From positions 1-36,212 of IMG/VR virus record IMGVR_UViG_3300035698_001164: a stretch of DNA of 36,212 nucleotides. One strand, given 5' to 3'. Origin of the DNA: a virus. Position 1 is the first letter of the stretch. Each line of letters opens with the position of its first letter. Position numbers and translations under genes: made by a program. The notes beneath the pieces are model-generated. The model made no database searches and was not told where the DNA came from. It saw nothing but the letters and a program-made list of their open reading frames with translations. Of the stretch, positions 23,348-30,062 are shown in pieces.

Positions 23348-23640
23348 TTATAATCTTGCACTGTGTAATACATTGTAACCAGCTGATCCATTAGATTTTT
23401 TAAAGTTGGATATTCTAAACTTAACTCGCACATCTCTTTCCATTCACTGTAGCTTAAAAAGGCACCTTGTGCTCTTGCAACACCGGCAGGGGAGCCGCCG
23501 ATGATCCAACGAGGTATTTTGTTGTACGGGGGGTCACGATAATGAGCGTAGATAACATCGTTACTCTGCTCATATATCAATGCTTCATTTGGTATTAGAT
23601 TTCCCAATTGCTGTTCCACTTGTTCGACGAACAATGTCAT
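23344..23640 (-). CDS. small hypothetical protein
   Basis: 98 residues from the ATG at 23640; the frame opens further upstream inside the cupin gene but without a ribosome site. It begins MTLFVEQVEQQLGNLIPNEA. It then has YNKIPRWIIGGSPAG and FLSYSEWKEMCELSL. No catalytic motif is obvious. It lies between the cupin and a glycosyltransferase and overlaps both, so it belongs to the island. Function unknown. Confidence 0.6.
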   Translation of the reverse strand: MTLFVEQVEQQLGNLIPNEALIYEQSNDVIYAHYRDPPYNKIPRWIIGGSPAGVARAQGAFLSYSEWKEMCELSLEYPTLKNLMDQLVTMYYTVQDYK

Positions 23641-23953
23641 CGTGATTAAATTCCGCCCAGTATAGTTCAAAAGCGACACCGTCTTCTAAACCTTCAAACT
23701 GGTGAATTTTGCCGGGCTTCACTTGCGTAAAGTCCCCAGCTTCAAGAATAGTTTCATCAACTAGTCCTTGATCATCTTGCCAAACTCGAACAAGCATCTT
23801 GCCCGACTCAACAAAGAATCCGTTCCACTTGAATTCATGTGCGTGTTCGCTGCACTTGTATCCTGCGTTGTAATTAATACGGTGAAACTCTAATGCTCCG
23901 TTTGCATGGATTAATTCTGTTCCACCCCAAATCTTTCCTGCTTTAATTCCCAT
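23585..23953 (-). CDS. cupin-domain protein
   Basis: 122 residues from the ATG at 23953, chosen because it forms a TAATG overlap with the previous stop. Cupin motif 1 is CSEHAHEFKWNGFFVESG, and motif 2 is KPGKIHQFEGLEDG. The histidines (HAH...H) and Glu fit a metal site. It may be a sugar epimerase/isomerase-like enzyme or a binding protein. It is unrelated in detail to the cupin half of the 19961-20752 gene. Confidence 0.8.
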   Translation of the reverse strand: MGIKAGKIWGGTELIHANGALEFHRINYNAGYKCSEHAHEFKWNGFFVESGKMLVRVWQDDQGLVDETILEAGDFTQVKPGKIHQFEGLEDGVAFELYWAEFNHDDIVRRTSGTAIGKSNTK

Positions 23954-24711
23954 TATTGTTGCTCCATCCACATGTTGTTCTTGTCTAACCACGGTAATAC
24001 TAAATCTCGTTGTCGCAACATACCATATTTAGATATGCTGTGTACTGCTGTTAATGGTAATAAATTTGTTTCTTCAGCAAGATTATATAAATTTGTAGTT
24101 CTTGGGTCCATTGGTTCAATGTCGCTGCGATACACAACTGCATACAGCCATGGATCACCTATTGTCTTTTTGAAAAACCCACTACGGCAGTCCCATCCAC
24201 TTACTGCTAACATATAGATCAATTGCGGCATAGTATAATGATACTTTTGTTCTAATTTAACATTATACTCAAGAACATTATATTCTGTATTGGTTGTCTG
24301 CGGTACTGCTATGATTAACATTGAATTTTTGTCAGCAACGTGCCACCAATTTGACAATGCTGCGTATGGATTTAATATGTTTTGCAATTGATCGTAGCAC
24401 AATAAAATATCAAAAGGTTTTTTAGTACTATTAAATGTCTCAATGTCGTGATTTTGATATGCAATGCTATCGTGACGTTTATTTAATTTTTCAAACGTAT
24501 TAAGACCAACACATTGGATATTTAAAGGAATTTGGGCTGAATCGTTTGTAGTAGCATCGGCCCACCATGTCATTGTTTCAGCTTCAACATCACAGCCGAT
24601 GTCAAGAACTCTACTAACACTTTCCATGAAATCATCGTATTCTCGAAAATATGATAGAATGTTTTCTAAACAATGATTGTATTTGTCTAAGGGGCTACTA
24701 AACGAGCTCAT
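23953..24711 (-). CDS. class I SAM methyltransferase-like protein
   Basis: 252 residues. Motif I is RVLDIGCDVEAE, preceded by a helical N-terminus; FDILLCYDQLQNILNPY and a VADKNSMLIIAVPQ strand follow the class I fold order. The Gly-rich loop is degenerate (GCDVEAE rather than GxGxG), so activity is uncertain. It is the first gene behind the promoter at 24743-24771 and heads the sugar island. The ATG has AAGGA 9 bases upstream. Confidence 0.75.
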   Translation of the reverse strand: MSSFSSPLDKYNHCLENILSYFREYDDFMESVSRVLDIGCDVEAETMTWWADATTNDSAQIPLNIQCVGLNTFEKLNKRHDSIAYQNHDIETFNSTKKPFDILLCYDQLQNILNPYAALSNWWHVADKNSMLIIAVPQTTNTEYNVLEYNVKLEQKYHYTMPQLIYMLAVSGWDCRSGFFKKTIGDPWLYAVVYRSDIEPMDPRTTNLYNLAEETNLLPLTAVHSISKYGMLRQRDLVLPWLDKNNMWMEQQ

Positions 24712-24742
24712 TTTCTAATCCTTCAAGTGCATTTCAATTTAC

Positions 24743-24771
24743 GTTATATGCACTAGTATGTATCTCGTCAA
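24743..24771 (-). promoter_or_regulatory. sigma-70 early promoter with flanking direct repeats
   Basis: Minus strand TTGACG (24771-24766), 17-base spacer, TATAAC (24748-24743). Two direct copies of CATACTAGT (24779-24771 and 24760-24752) lie against the -35 and in the spacer, a possible operator. It heads the methyltransferase-sugar island. Confidence 0.75.
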
Positions 24772-24781
24772 CTAGTATGGA

Positions 24782-25234
24782 TTAAATTTCAATGTCTTCC
24801 ATTCCGGATGTTCGCAGTCTTACAATGTGCCCCATTTGCCATTGCTTGGTATCTAGGCCTTTCATAATACCTAGATATCGATTACGCAACAATGCAACTT
24901 CGTTGATCAACGTTTCAAAGTCAATCACTTCATCTTCGCCGTCAACATACTTTTCAGCATCTCTACTAGACAACGCACGAGCGTATCCTTCTAGATACTT
25001 TTGAAAGTGTTTTCGACGTATTTTGCGTAACTGTATGTTGAGAAAGTTGAGCACCGCTTCAATCTCTTGTAACTGATTAAAGCGATGCTCAGTAATACCC
25101 GGAAGGGCACTAATATTTTTTTCGACTACACCACCAACTCGACATTCAGCTTTTGCTGCATTAAGCTCTTGCTCAAAGTGCGAAATAAAATTTGGAATAT
25201 TTGCAAGATTTTGCGTGACGCGACCATACCACAT
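24782..25234 (-). CDS. uvsY: UvsY recombination mediator
   Basis: 150 residues (T4 UvsY is 137). The segment RALSSRDAEKYVDGEDEVID, followed by NRYLGIMKGLDTKQWQMGHI and LRTSGMEDIEI, matches the C-terminal helix-hairpin part of UvsY proteins in marine T4-like phages. UvsY loads UvsX onto gp32-covered single-stranded DNA. It lies two genes downstream of uvsX, as in relatives. Its ATG lies 9 bases after the stop of the acidic protein. Confidence 0.88.
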   Translation of the reverse strand: MWYGRVTQNLANIPNFISHFEQELNAAKAECRVGGVVEKNISALPGITEHRFNQLQEIEAVLNFLNIQLRKIRRKHFQKYLEGYARALSSRDAEKYVDGEDEVIDFETLINEVALLRNRYLGIMKGLDTKQWQMGHIVRLRTSGMEDIEI

Positions 25235-25243
25235 TATAGTATC

Positions 25244-25534
25244 TTAATACTCATCGTAGTCAAATTCGCCATCGTCATTGATTAGATCGGCCCTAACATC
25301 GTCATCGATATCATCCTCAATGTCTGATTCGTCGTGCGATCCTGTATAATCTCCTACAGCCATTTTAATAGCGCCGTCAAATTTAAACGCTTCGCGAATT
25401 TCTGCTTCGTCATACGTTTCCATCAGCGTTGCTACTACTGTTTCGGCAGCGTCACGGATATCGCCGTTTTGTAGTAGATGGCTTCTGCAATCTTTCCATA
25501 CGATTGCAGCTAAATCTAGTGGTGTTATTGCCAT
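25244..25534 (-). CDS. small acidic hypothetical protein
   Basis: 96 residues with a strongly acidic C-terminus (ESDIEDDIDDDVRADL then DDGEFDYDEY). The N-terminal half is helical (LDLAAIVWKDCRSHLLQNG). It lies between uvsX and uvsY, with AGGA upstream of its ATG. An acidic tail beside recombination genes could mimic DNA or interact with gp32/UvsX, but this is a guess. No family recognised. Confidence 0.7.
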   Translation of the reverse strand: MAITPLDLAAIVWKDCRSHLLQNGDIRDAAETVVATLMETYDEAEIREAFKFDGAIKMAVGDYTGSHDESDIEDDIDDDVRADLINDDGEFDYDEY

Positions 25535-25537
25535 TGT

Positions 25538-26632
25538 TTATTCCTGTGCTTCGTCAACTAGTGGTTGGGTATCATCTTCAAGTACATCATCTTCTGATAC
25601 ACTTAGCTCTTCTGTTACTTTGTTAAAGTCTGCCATAACTTTATCTAAGCAGCCGCCTTCGTTGCGTTCCCATGCTTTGCGAAACTGTAGAATTTCTTCT
25701 TTGCTGCTTGTTTCAAAACGCAGCCGATTGCCTACTTTTGTTAACAAGCCTGTTGCTTCTGCCAGATCAACAAGCCCTGAGTACGGATTCATACCAGTTT
25801 CATACGGAATTTTAACTTGCACACTTTCAAACGGTTTAGCATAGCGTGTCTTCATAACTTTACATGCTGCACGAATACCTTTTACTTGCGTAATCTTATT
25901 ACCGTCTTCATCTTCTTTGAGTTTTAGTTTGCGCATGGCAACAACAATACTTGATGCATACACAAAGCCTTGCCCACCCGAGATCTTATCATCTGGATCA
26001 AACATATCCTGTGATGCATAAGTGTGGTTGGTACATACCATGCCTACATTATAACTACCAAACATGTTGACTGTGTTACGAACCAACGCTGTTAGTGCTT
26101 TAGGCTTACGACCCAAGTCACCTTTCATATCACCAGCTTCAAACTGATTAACATCAGTTGGCGTCATCATCATGCCAAGTGAGTCAAGCACAAACAGAAC
26201 TTTAGGACGTTCTTCGTCTGCCATTGCTTTGTAGTCTTTCATGAATGTTGAAATTGTTTTAGCAACATCGTCAATCATACTCATGCTTAGTTTCAGCAAC
26301 TTGCTTTCGCTAGTATCAACTCCGAGTGCTTTTAGCCAACTCTCATCAAGTGCGTTTTCTGAGTCAATTAGTACTACAAAGATGCCTTGCTCTTGTGCGT
26401 GTTTTACAATGTTACCTGAAGCAAAGTAACTCTTACCTGCACCTGATTCACCTGCAAACACAGTAACCTTGCCAAGAGGAACACCTCTGTTAAAGTCTCC
26501 CGAGATCAAATAGTTAAGTGCAAAGTTGCCTGTTGAAATCCAATCAGTTGGATCGTGGAAGCCGATTGACAATCCGTCAATGCTTTTTGTAATGTCCTTA
26601 CGGAACTTTGAGATATCAAATGGTTTTGCCAT
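25538..26632 (-). CDS. uvsX: UvsX recombinase (RecA/Rad51-like)
   Basis: 364 residues (T4 UvsX 391). Walker A is GESGAGKS (61-68), with KVLFVLDSLGMMMT as Walker B and MVCTNHTYASQD as the RecA-type sensor region. A GGQGFVYASSIVVAM segment follows, and the C-terminus is acidic. It forms nucleoprotein filaments for strand exchange and recombination-dependent replication with UvsY and gp32. The ATG lies behind a sigma-70 promoter with a 30-base leader. Confidence 0.95.
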   Translation of the reverse strand: MAKPFDISKFRKDITKSIDGLSIGFHDPTDWISTGNFALNYLISGDFNRGVPLGKVTVFAGESGAGKSYFASGNIVKHAQEQGIFVVLIDSENALDESWLKALGVDTSESKLLKLSMSMIDDVAKTISTFMKDYKAMADEERPKVLFVLDSLGMMMTPTDVNQFEAGDMKGDLGRKPKALTALVRNTVNMFGSYNVGMVCTNHTYASQDMFDPDDKISGGQGFVYASSIVVAMRKLKLKEDEDGNKITQVKGIRAACKVMKTRYAKPFESVQVKIPYETGMNPYSGLVDLAEATGLLTKVGNRLRFETSSKEEILQFRKAWERNEGGCLDKVMADFNKVTEELSVSEDDVLEDDTQPLVDEAQE

Positions 26633-26662
26633 ATTGCGTTTTTCCTTGCCTAATATGTTACT

Positions 26663-26691
26663 ATTGTACTATATTTTATCGTTGTTGTCAA
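26663..26691 (-). promoter_or_regulatory. sigma-70 early promoter of uvsX
   Basis: Minus strand TTGACA (26691-26686), 17-base spacer, TACAAT (26668-26663). The -35 and most of the spacer lie inside the last codons of the radical SAM gene. Confidence 0.82.
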
Positions 26692-27661
26692 CTGCCAATT
26701 CCTGAATCCTCGAAATTTGTCGAAGTTTTTCTTGTTTAACAAGAAACTTATTTAATTCATCGTCGTTGTTATCTTCAATTGCTACATACGCTTCGTTGCC
26801 TTGATATCGTTTAGTCAACCAATTTGTTTTTTTGATACTTAGACAATGCGGCGTTTCGAGCAATGCATACCCATGGGGAATGCCTTTGTTTTTAGCATAG
26901 CTGATAATCTGAATTAAATTGTTTAAATTCATTGATGACAACGTTGTCCAAAAATCTAATGTTAAATTTTGATATTTTTTTTGCAAATTGATATATGAAT
27001 CAACAGTCTGCGTATAATTCTTCCATTTTACCGGCCATCTCACATAGTCATGCACATTACCGACTCCGTCAAGGCTTAAAGTTACATTAACATGAACCTG
27101 CTTGTCTAATACTTTTTCAATATTTGGCATGACTTTGTGTCCATTTGTGTTTATACGCAGGTATATCAGATTTGGAGGTAACTCTTGTAAGATTTTTTGA
27201 TAGTTTTTACTGTATGCCGGCTCACCGCCGTTTATGTCTAATTGTAAAATTCTGTCTTGCGGAAATTTTGTAAAAGCCTGATAGTTATCTCGCACAAAAG
27301 GACTTTTATTTAAACTAGCTATTCTAGTACTTAATGTTGACGAACAGCTTAAACATGCACTGTTACAGTAGGTATCTAATACTCCGCCGACAGTTAAATA
27401 CTCTGTATTTTTAACAACAAGGTCAGTGTGTCTTTTTTGAGAGAAATTTCTTATACTTTCTCTGCCGGATTCTTCTGTATCTTTACAACGTTTGCAGTGA
27501 GATGGCCACTCATTGTTAGCAAACTGAGATTGCAAAGGAACTACCCACACATCTGATTCTTCCAGAGTGTTAAATTCAGGTTGAAGAATCATATGGCCGC
27601 ATATGCCAATAGTACCATCACCGTTTACTCGCCTAAAATGTTTTAGTCTAGGGCATTCCAT
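26669..27661 (-). CDS. radical SAM protein, twitch-type (copy 2)
   Basis: 330 residues. CxxxCxxC is at C99, C103 and C106 (YCNSACLSC). DINGGEPAYS gives the GGEP motif, and VNVTLSLDGVG a beta-strand with a catalytic-type Asp. N-terminal cysteines C3, C21, C56 and C59 are spaced like those of the 711-1649 protein, so both probably carry an auxiliary cluster. The substrate is unknown. It overlaps the sulfotransferase gene by 19 bases, so the two are a pair between gp32 and uvsX. Base composition is more AT-rich than the neighbours, which fits a later insertion. Confidence 0.85.
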   Translation of the reverse strand: MECPRLKHFRRVNGDGTIGICGHMILQPEFNTLEESDVWVVPLQSQFANNEWPSHCKRCKDTEESGRESIRNFSQKRHTDLVVKNTEYLTVGGVLDTYCNSACLSCSSTLSTRIASLNKSPFVRDNYQAFTKFPQDRILQLDINGGEPAYSKNYQKILQELPPNLIYLRINTNGHKVMPNIEKVLDKQVHVNVTLSLDGVGNVHDYVRWPVKWKNYTQTVDSYINLQKKYQNLTLDFWTTLSSMNLNNLIQIISYAKNKGIPHGYALLETPHCLSIKKTNWLTKRYQGNEAYVAIEDNNDDELNKFLVKQEKLRQISRIQELAVDNNDKI

Positions 27662-28251
27662 ATTAACTTTGTGTATCCAAATGTATCTTGATAAAGCTCA
27701 CTGTAGTTTTCCTTAATTGTAGTTTGTATAGTACTAAATTCAACTGTTTGATTTAAAAAATTTTCATAAAGTGCACAATCAAGTTCAAGATAATGTTTTA
27801 GCTGATTGTTGTTGCTAAAGTATATATCTAGATCATTGTAACCTATTTGCTTATTGAGATTAATATCTGTTAAACTAGTCAATGAGTCTAAATGATTAAT
27901 TCGGATTTTAGCATTTGTAAATCTATGCAAATTTATAATCCAAAATAACTGAGGACAAAAGTGATTGTTTAGAAAGTAAACATCGTTTACAATTTTGCAT
28001 AATTCTTTTATGTCCACATTAAGTTTAAATGCATATGTTTTTATGCCAGACAAAAATCGTTGATACGGGTCTCTTACAAAGATATCAACAGTATCAAGTT
28101 GTTTAATTTCGTCAAGTGATAATGAACGTATTTTTATTTTTTCAAGTGTAGTGCTACCATTCTTGTGTATCTGATACACAAATCTGCCGTCAGGTAGTTC
28201 AATAACGTTAATTTTGTCAGGAAACAGCTTTTTATCAATTATTGATAGCAT
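27643..28251 (-). CDS. sulfotransferase-family protein
   Basis: 202 residues. The 5'-phosphosulfate-binding loop is visible as IHKNGSTTLEK (30-35 core), and the 3'-phosphate motif as IFVRDPYQRFLSG (R60, S68), the two hallmark motifs of PAPS-dependent sulfotransferases. It is shorter than most carbohydrate sulfotransferases. The acceptor could be a sugar or a peptide. It forms a unit with the radical SAM gene downstream, with which it overlaps. Very AT-rich with Asn/Ile/Leu-heavy coding, unlike gp32 next to it. Confidence 0.78.
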   Translation of the reverse strand: MLSIIDKKLFPDKINVIELPDGRFVYQIHKNGSTTLEKIKIRSLSLDEIKQLDTVDIFVRDPYQRFLSGIKTYAFKLNVDIKELCKIVNDVYFLNNHFCPQLFWIINLHRFTNAKIRINHLDSLTSLTDINLNKQIGYNDLDIYFSNNNQLKHYLELDCALYENFLNQTVEFSTIQTTIKENYSELYQDTFGYTKLIWNALD

Positions 28252-28277
28252 TGGTTACACCCAAGTGTCAGCGTTAT

Positions 28278-28312
28278 TGAGGGCAAGGAAAAAGAAATAA
28301 ACCTTGCCCTCA
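28278..28312. terminator. strong hairpin after gp32
   Basis: TGAGGGCAAGG pairs perfectly with CCTTGCCCTCA, an 11-bp stem around a 13-base AT-rich loop, just after the gp32 stop at 28320. No U-run follows on the minus strand, so it may be a weak terminator, a 3'-end stabiliser, or a processing site rather than a classical terminator. Confidence 0.6.
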
Positions 28313-28319
28313 TTGCTAC

Positions 28320-29309
28320 TTAGTTTGCAGCTTGTCGGCTGCGAATCATAGCAAGAATATCTTCTGCTTTGCTGCTAGGTTCAGCTGCTGCTGCCTGAGC
28401 CACTGGAGCTTCGGCTGCTGGTGCAACATCTGTCCAACCAGTATCAGTTGATGCCGATTCTGCTACTGGTGCTGCCGCTGGTGTTGCTGGTGTTGCTACT
28501 GGTGCAGATACGCCGCTGGCTGGTGCTTGCATACCTGCTGGGCGGAAGTATTGTCCCCAACGCTCTGCATCGTACGATTGACCATCAACACTAGCTTCAA
28601 ACATTTCCTTCATTACTTTGATAGCCGTTTCATCTGGGCGTTTTGGTAAGAAGTCAGCCAAGTTATACAAACCTTGCGATTCGATTGCCTCAGCTTCTGT
28701 TGCAGTAAGTGGTGTTTCTTTGCGAGCCCACTTGCTTGTCGAATAGTCAGCATATCCACCTTTAGCTGTTTTGCTAATGCGGAAGTCCAACCCACGTTCA
28801 TAGTCAGTTGGAAGTTCTTCTAGCTCTGGATCCATCAATGCTGATTTAATAGTTTGAAAGATTTGAGGACCAATAATAAAACGTCGAATTGCTTTTTCAC
28901 TGGTGTCATCCGAGATTGGGTTTTCACGTACAAAACCTTGCATGATGTATGAACGTTTTTTCCAATACTTACGACCCATGTCTTCGAGACTTTTGTCTTT
29001 AAACCATTGACGCACTTCTGTGAGAATTGGACAAGTTTCGCCCCACATTTCGATGCAAGGTACTTGTACTATAACAGTCTTACTATCCATTTGGCCTTTG
29101 ATGCCATTGAATGGAAGTTTAATCATTGCACGTTCCATCCAAAAGAACGTGTTACCATTATCCGAATCAGGAAGGAAACGTAGCACTGCGCTATCGCCTT
29201 CGTTCATATTCCAATGTGGATAAATTGCACCGTCACCGTGTGACTGGTTGTTGCCTTGCTTGTTGTCTGCCGCTGCAAGACGTGCGCGGATTTCTGCTAA
29301 TGAAGCCAT
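28320..29309 (-). CDS. 32: single-stranded DNA-binding protein gp32
   Basis: 329 residues (T4 gp32 301). The N-terminal basic helix is MASLAEIRARLAAADNK. The OB-fold core has FLPDSDNGNTFFWMERAMI and a short Cys pair C85/C93 (CIEMWGETCP), a reduced form of the T4 zinc site. The C-terminus replaces the usual acidic tail with an Ala/Pro/Val-rich linker (about 258-312) and a terminal EDILAMIRSRQ peptide. It coats single-stranded DNA in replication and recombination with UvsX/UvsY. It has its own promoter and a structured leader. Confidence 0.88.
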   Translation of the reverse strand: MASLAEIRARLAAADNKQGNNQSHGDGAIYPHWNMNEGDSAVLRFLPDSDNGNTFFWMERAMIKLPFNGIKGQMDSKTVIVQVPCIEMWGETCPILTEVRQWFKDKSLEDMGRKYWKKRSYIMQGFVRENPISDDTSEKAIRRFIIGPQIFQTIKSALMDPELEELPTDYERGLDFRISKTAKGGYADYSTSKWARKETPLTATEAEAIESQGLYNLADFLPKRPDETAIKVMKEMFEASVDGQSYDAERWGQYFRPAGMQAPASGVSAPVATPATPAAAPVAESASTDTGWTDVAPAAEAPVAQAAAAEPSSKAEDILAMIRSRQAAN

Positions 29310-29332
29310 GTTTTATTTTCCTATATGCCTAC

Positions 29333-29350
29333 GAGTAGCAACTACTACTC
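29333..29350 (-). promoter_or_regulatory. gp32 leader hairpin B, loop TAGTTG
   Basis: Minus strand GAGTAG-TAGTTG-CTACTC: a 6-bp stem with a 6-base loop, 24 bases before the gp32 ATG (29309). The loop is the same as in hairpin A. Confidence 0.7.
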
Positions 29351-29364
29351 TTTTTGATTTAACA

Positions 29365-29380
29365 ATGCGCAACTACGCAT
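29365..29380 (-). promoter_or_regulatory. gp32 leader hairpin A, loop TAGTTG
   Basis: Minus strand ATGCG-TAGTTG-CGCAT: a 5-bp stem with the identical 6-base loop, 14 bases upstream of hairpin B. The stems differ, so the loop is what is conserved. Confidence 0.7.
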
Positions 29381-29408
29381 CTGTGTATTGCTTAACGTAC
29401 ACTATACA

Positions 29409-29437
29409 AGTATACGTGCTTTTATTTAGTCCGTCAA
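29409..29437 (-). promoter_or_regulatory. sigma-70 early promoter of gp32
   Basis: Minus strand TTGACG (29437-29432), 17-base spacer, TATACT (29414-29409). It leaves a leader of about 95 bases containing both TAGTTG hairpins. Confidence 0.82.
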
Positions 29438-29486
29438 CGAAAAAGGTAAAGTTTATTGAGACGATTGAATTGGATTAAATATACAC

Positions 29487-30062
29487 ATGATACATAATAA
29501 CACAAGCACAGCGGAAGTCAACTGTTTTGGGCAAGATAGTGAATTTAAACTTGCGGCGCCAAATTTGTGGTGGTTACATAATGCATTCGACATCGATACA
29601 CTAAAGTGGATGCAAAGCATCTATGTAAACATGGACAATACATTTGAAATAAGTCGGCCACACAACCGCTTACTATTAGCAAACGGTGCCGATTATCAGA
29701 CACTACAAGAAATTGGTCGTATGATAGGTCCACATCTTGAAAAAATGTTGGACCTCAAACTAAACTTAATGGTGTCTAAATTCTGGCTCGACTTGCCAAA
29801 CCTCGTCTGTCTACCGCATGGCGATAGTGCTGAAATTATTGTTACATTGCAAATATATATTGATGTTAAACATATCGAAGACCACGAAGATCGTTTGTAT
29901 GGTGCAGAATTTATGCACGTCAATCCAACAGTTACGGCTCCGCTAGTAGAGAATTGCGGATACCTTAACTTAAATACTGATCAGAAAGTGCATCAAGTTA
30001 TAGGTGGATCCGGCACACGTCAAAGCATAGCATTCCAGTATAACTTAGCTACTGATAGTTAA
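29487..30062 (+). CDS. 2OG-Fe(II) oxygenase-like protein
   Basis: 191 residues. The PHGDSAEIIVTLQIYI strand carries H111-x-D113. Later KVHQVIGGSGTRQSIAFQYN carries H169 and R178, so the HxD...H...R set for iron and 2-oxoglutarate is complete. Such enzymes hydroxylate proteins, nucleic acids or small molecules; they are common in marine T4-like phages. It is on the plus strand between gp32 and the virion block, converging with a second oxygenase-like gene (14-base overlap). AT-rich TAAATATA lies just before the ATG and no clear ribosome site is seen. Confidence 0.7.
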   Translation: MIHNNTSTAEVNCFGQDSEFKLAAPNLWWLHNAFDIDTLKWMQSIYVNMDNTFEISRPHNRLLLANGADYQTLQEIGRMIGPHLEKMLDLKLNLMVSKFWLDLPNLVCLPHGDSAEIIVTLQIYIDVKHIEDHEDRLYGAEFMHVNPTVTAPLVENCGYLNLNTDQKVHQVIGGSGTRQSIAFQYNLATDS

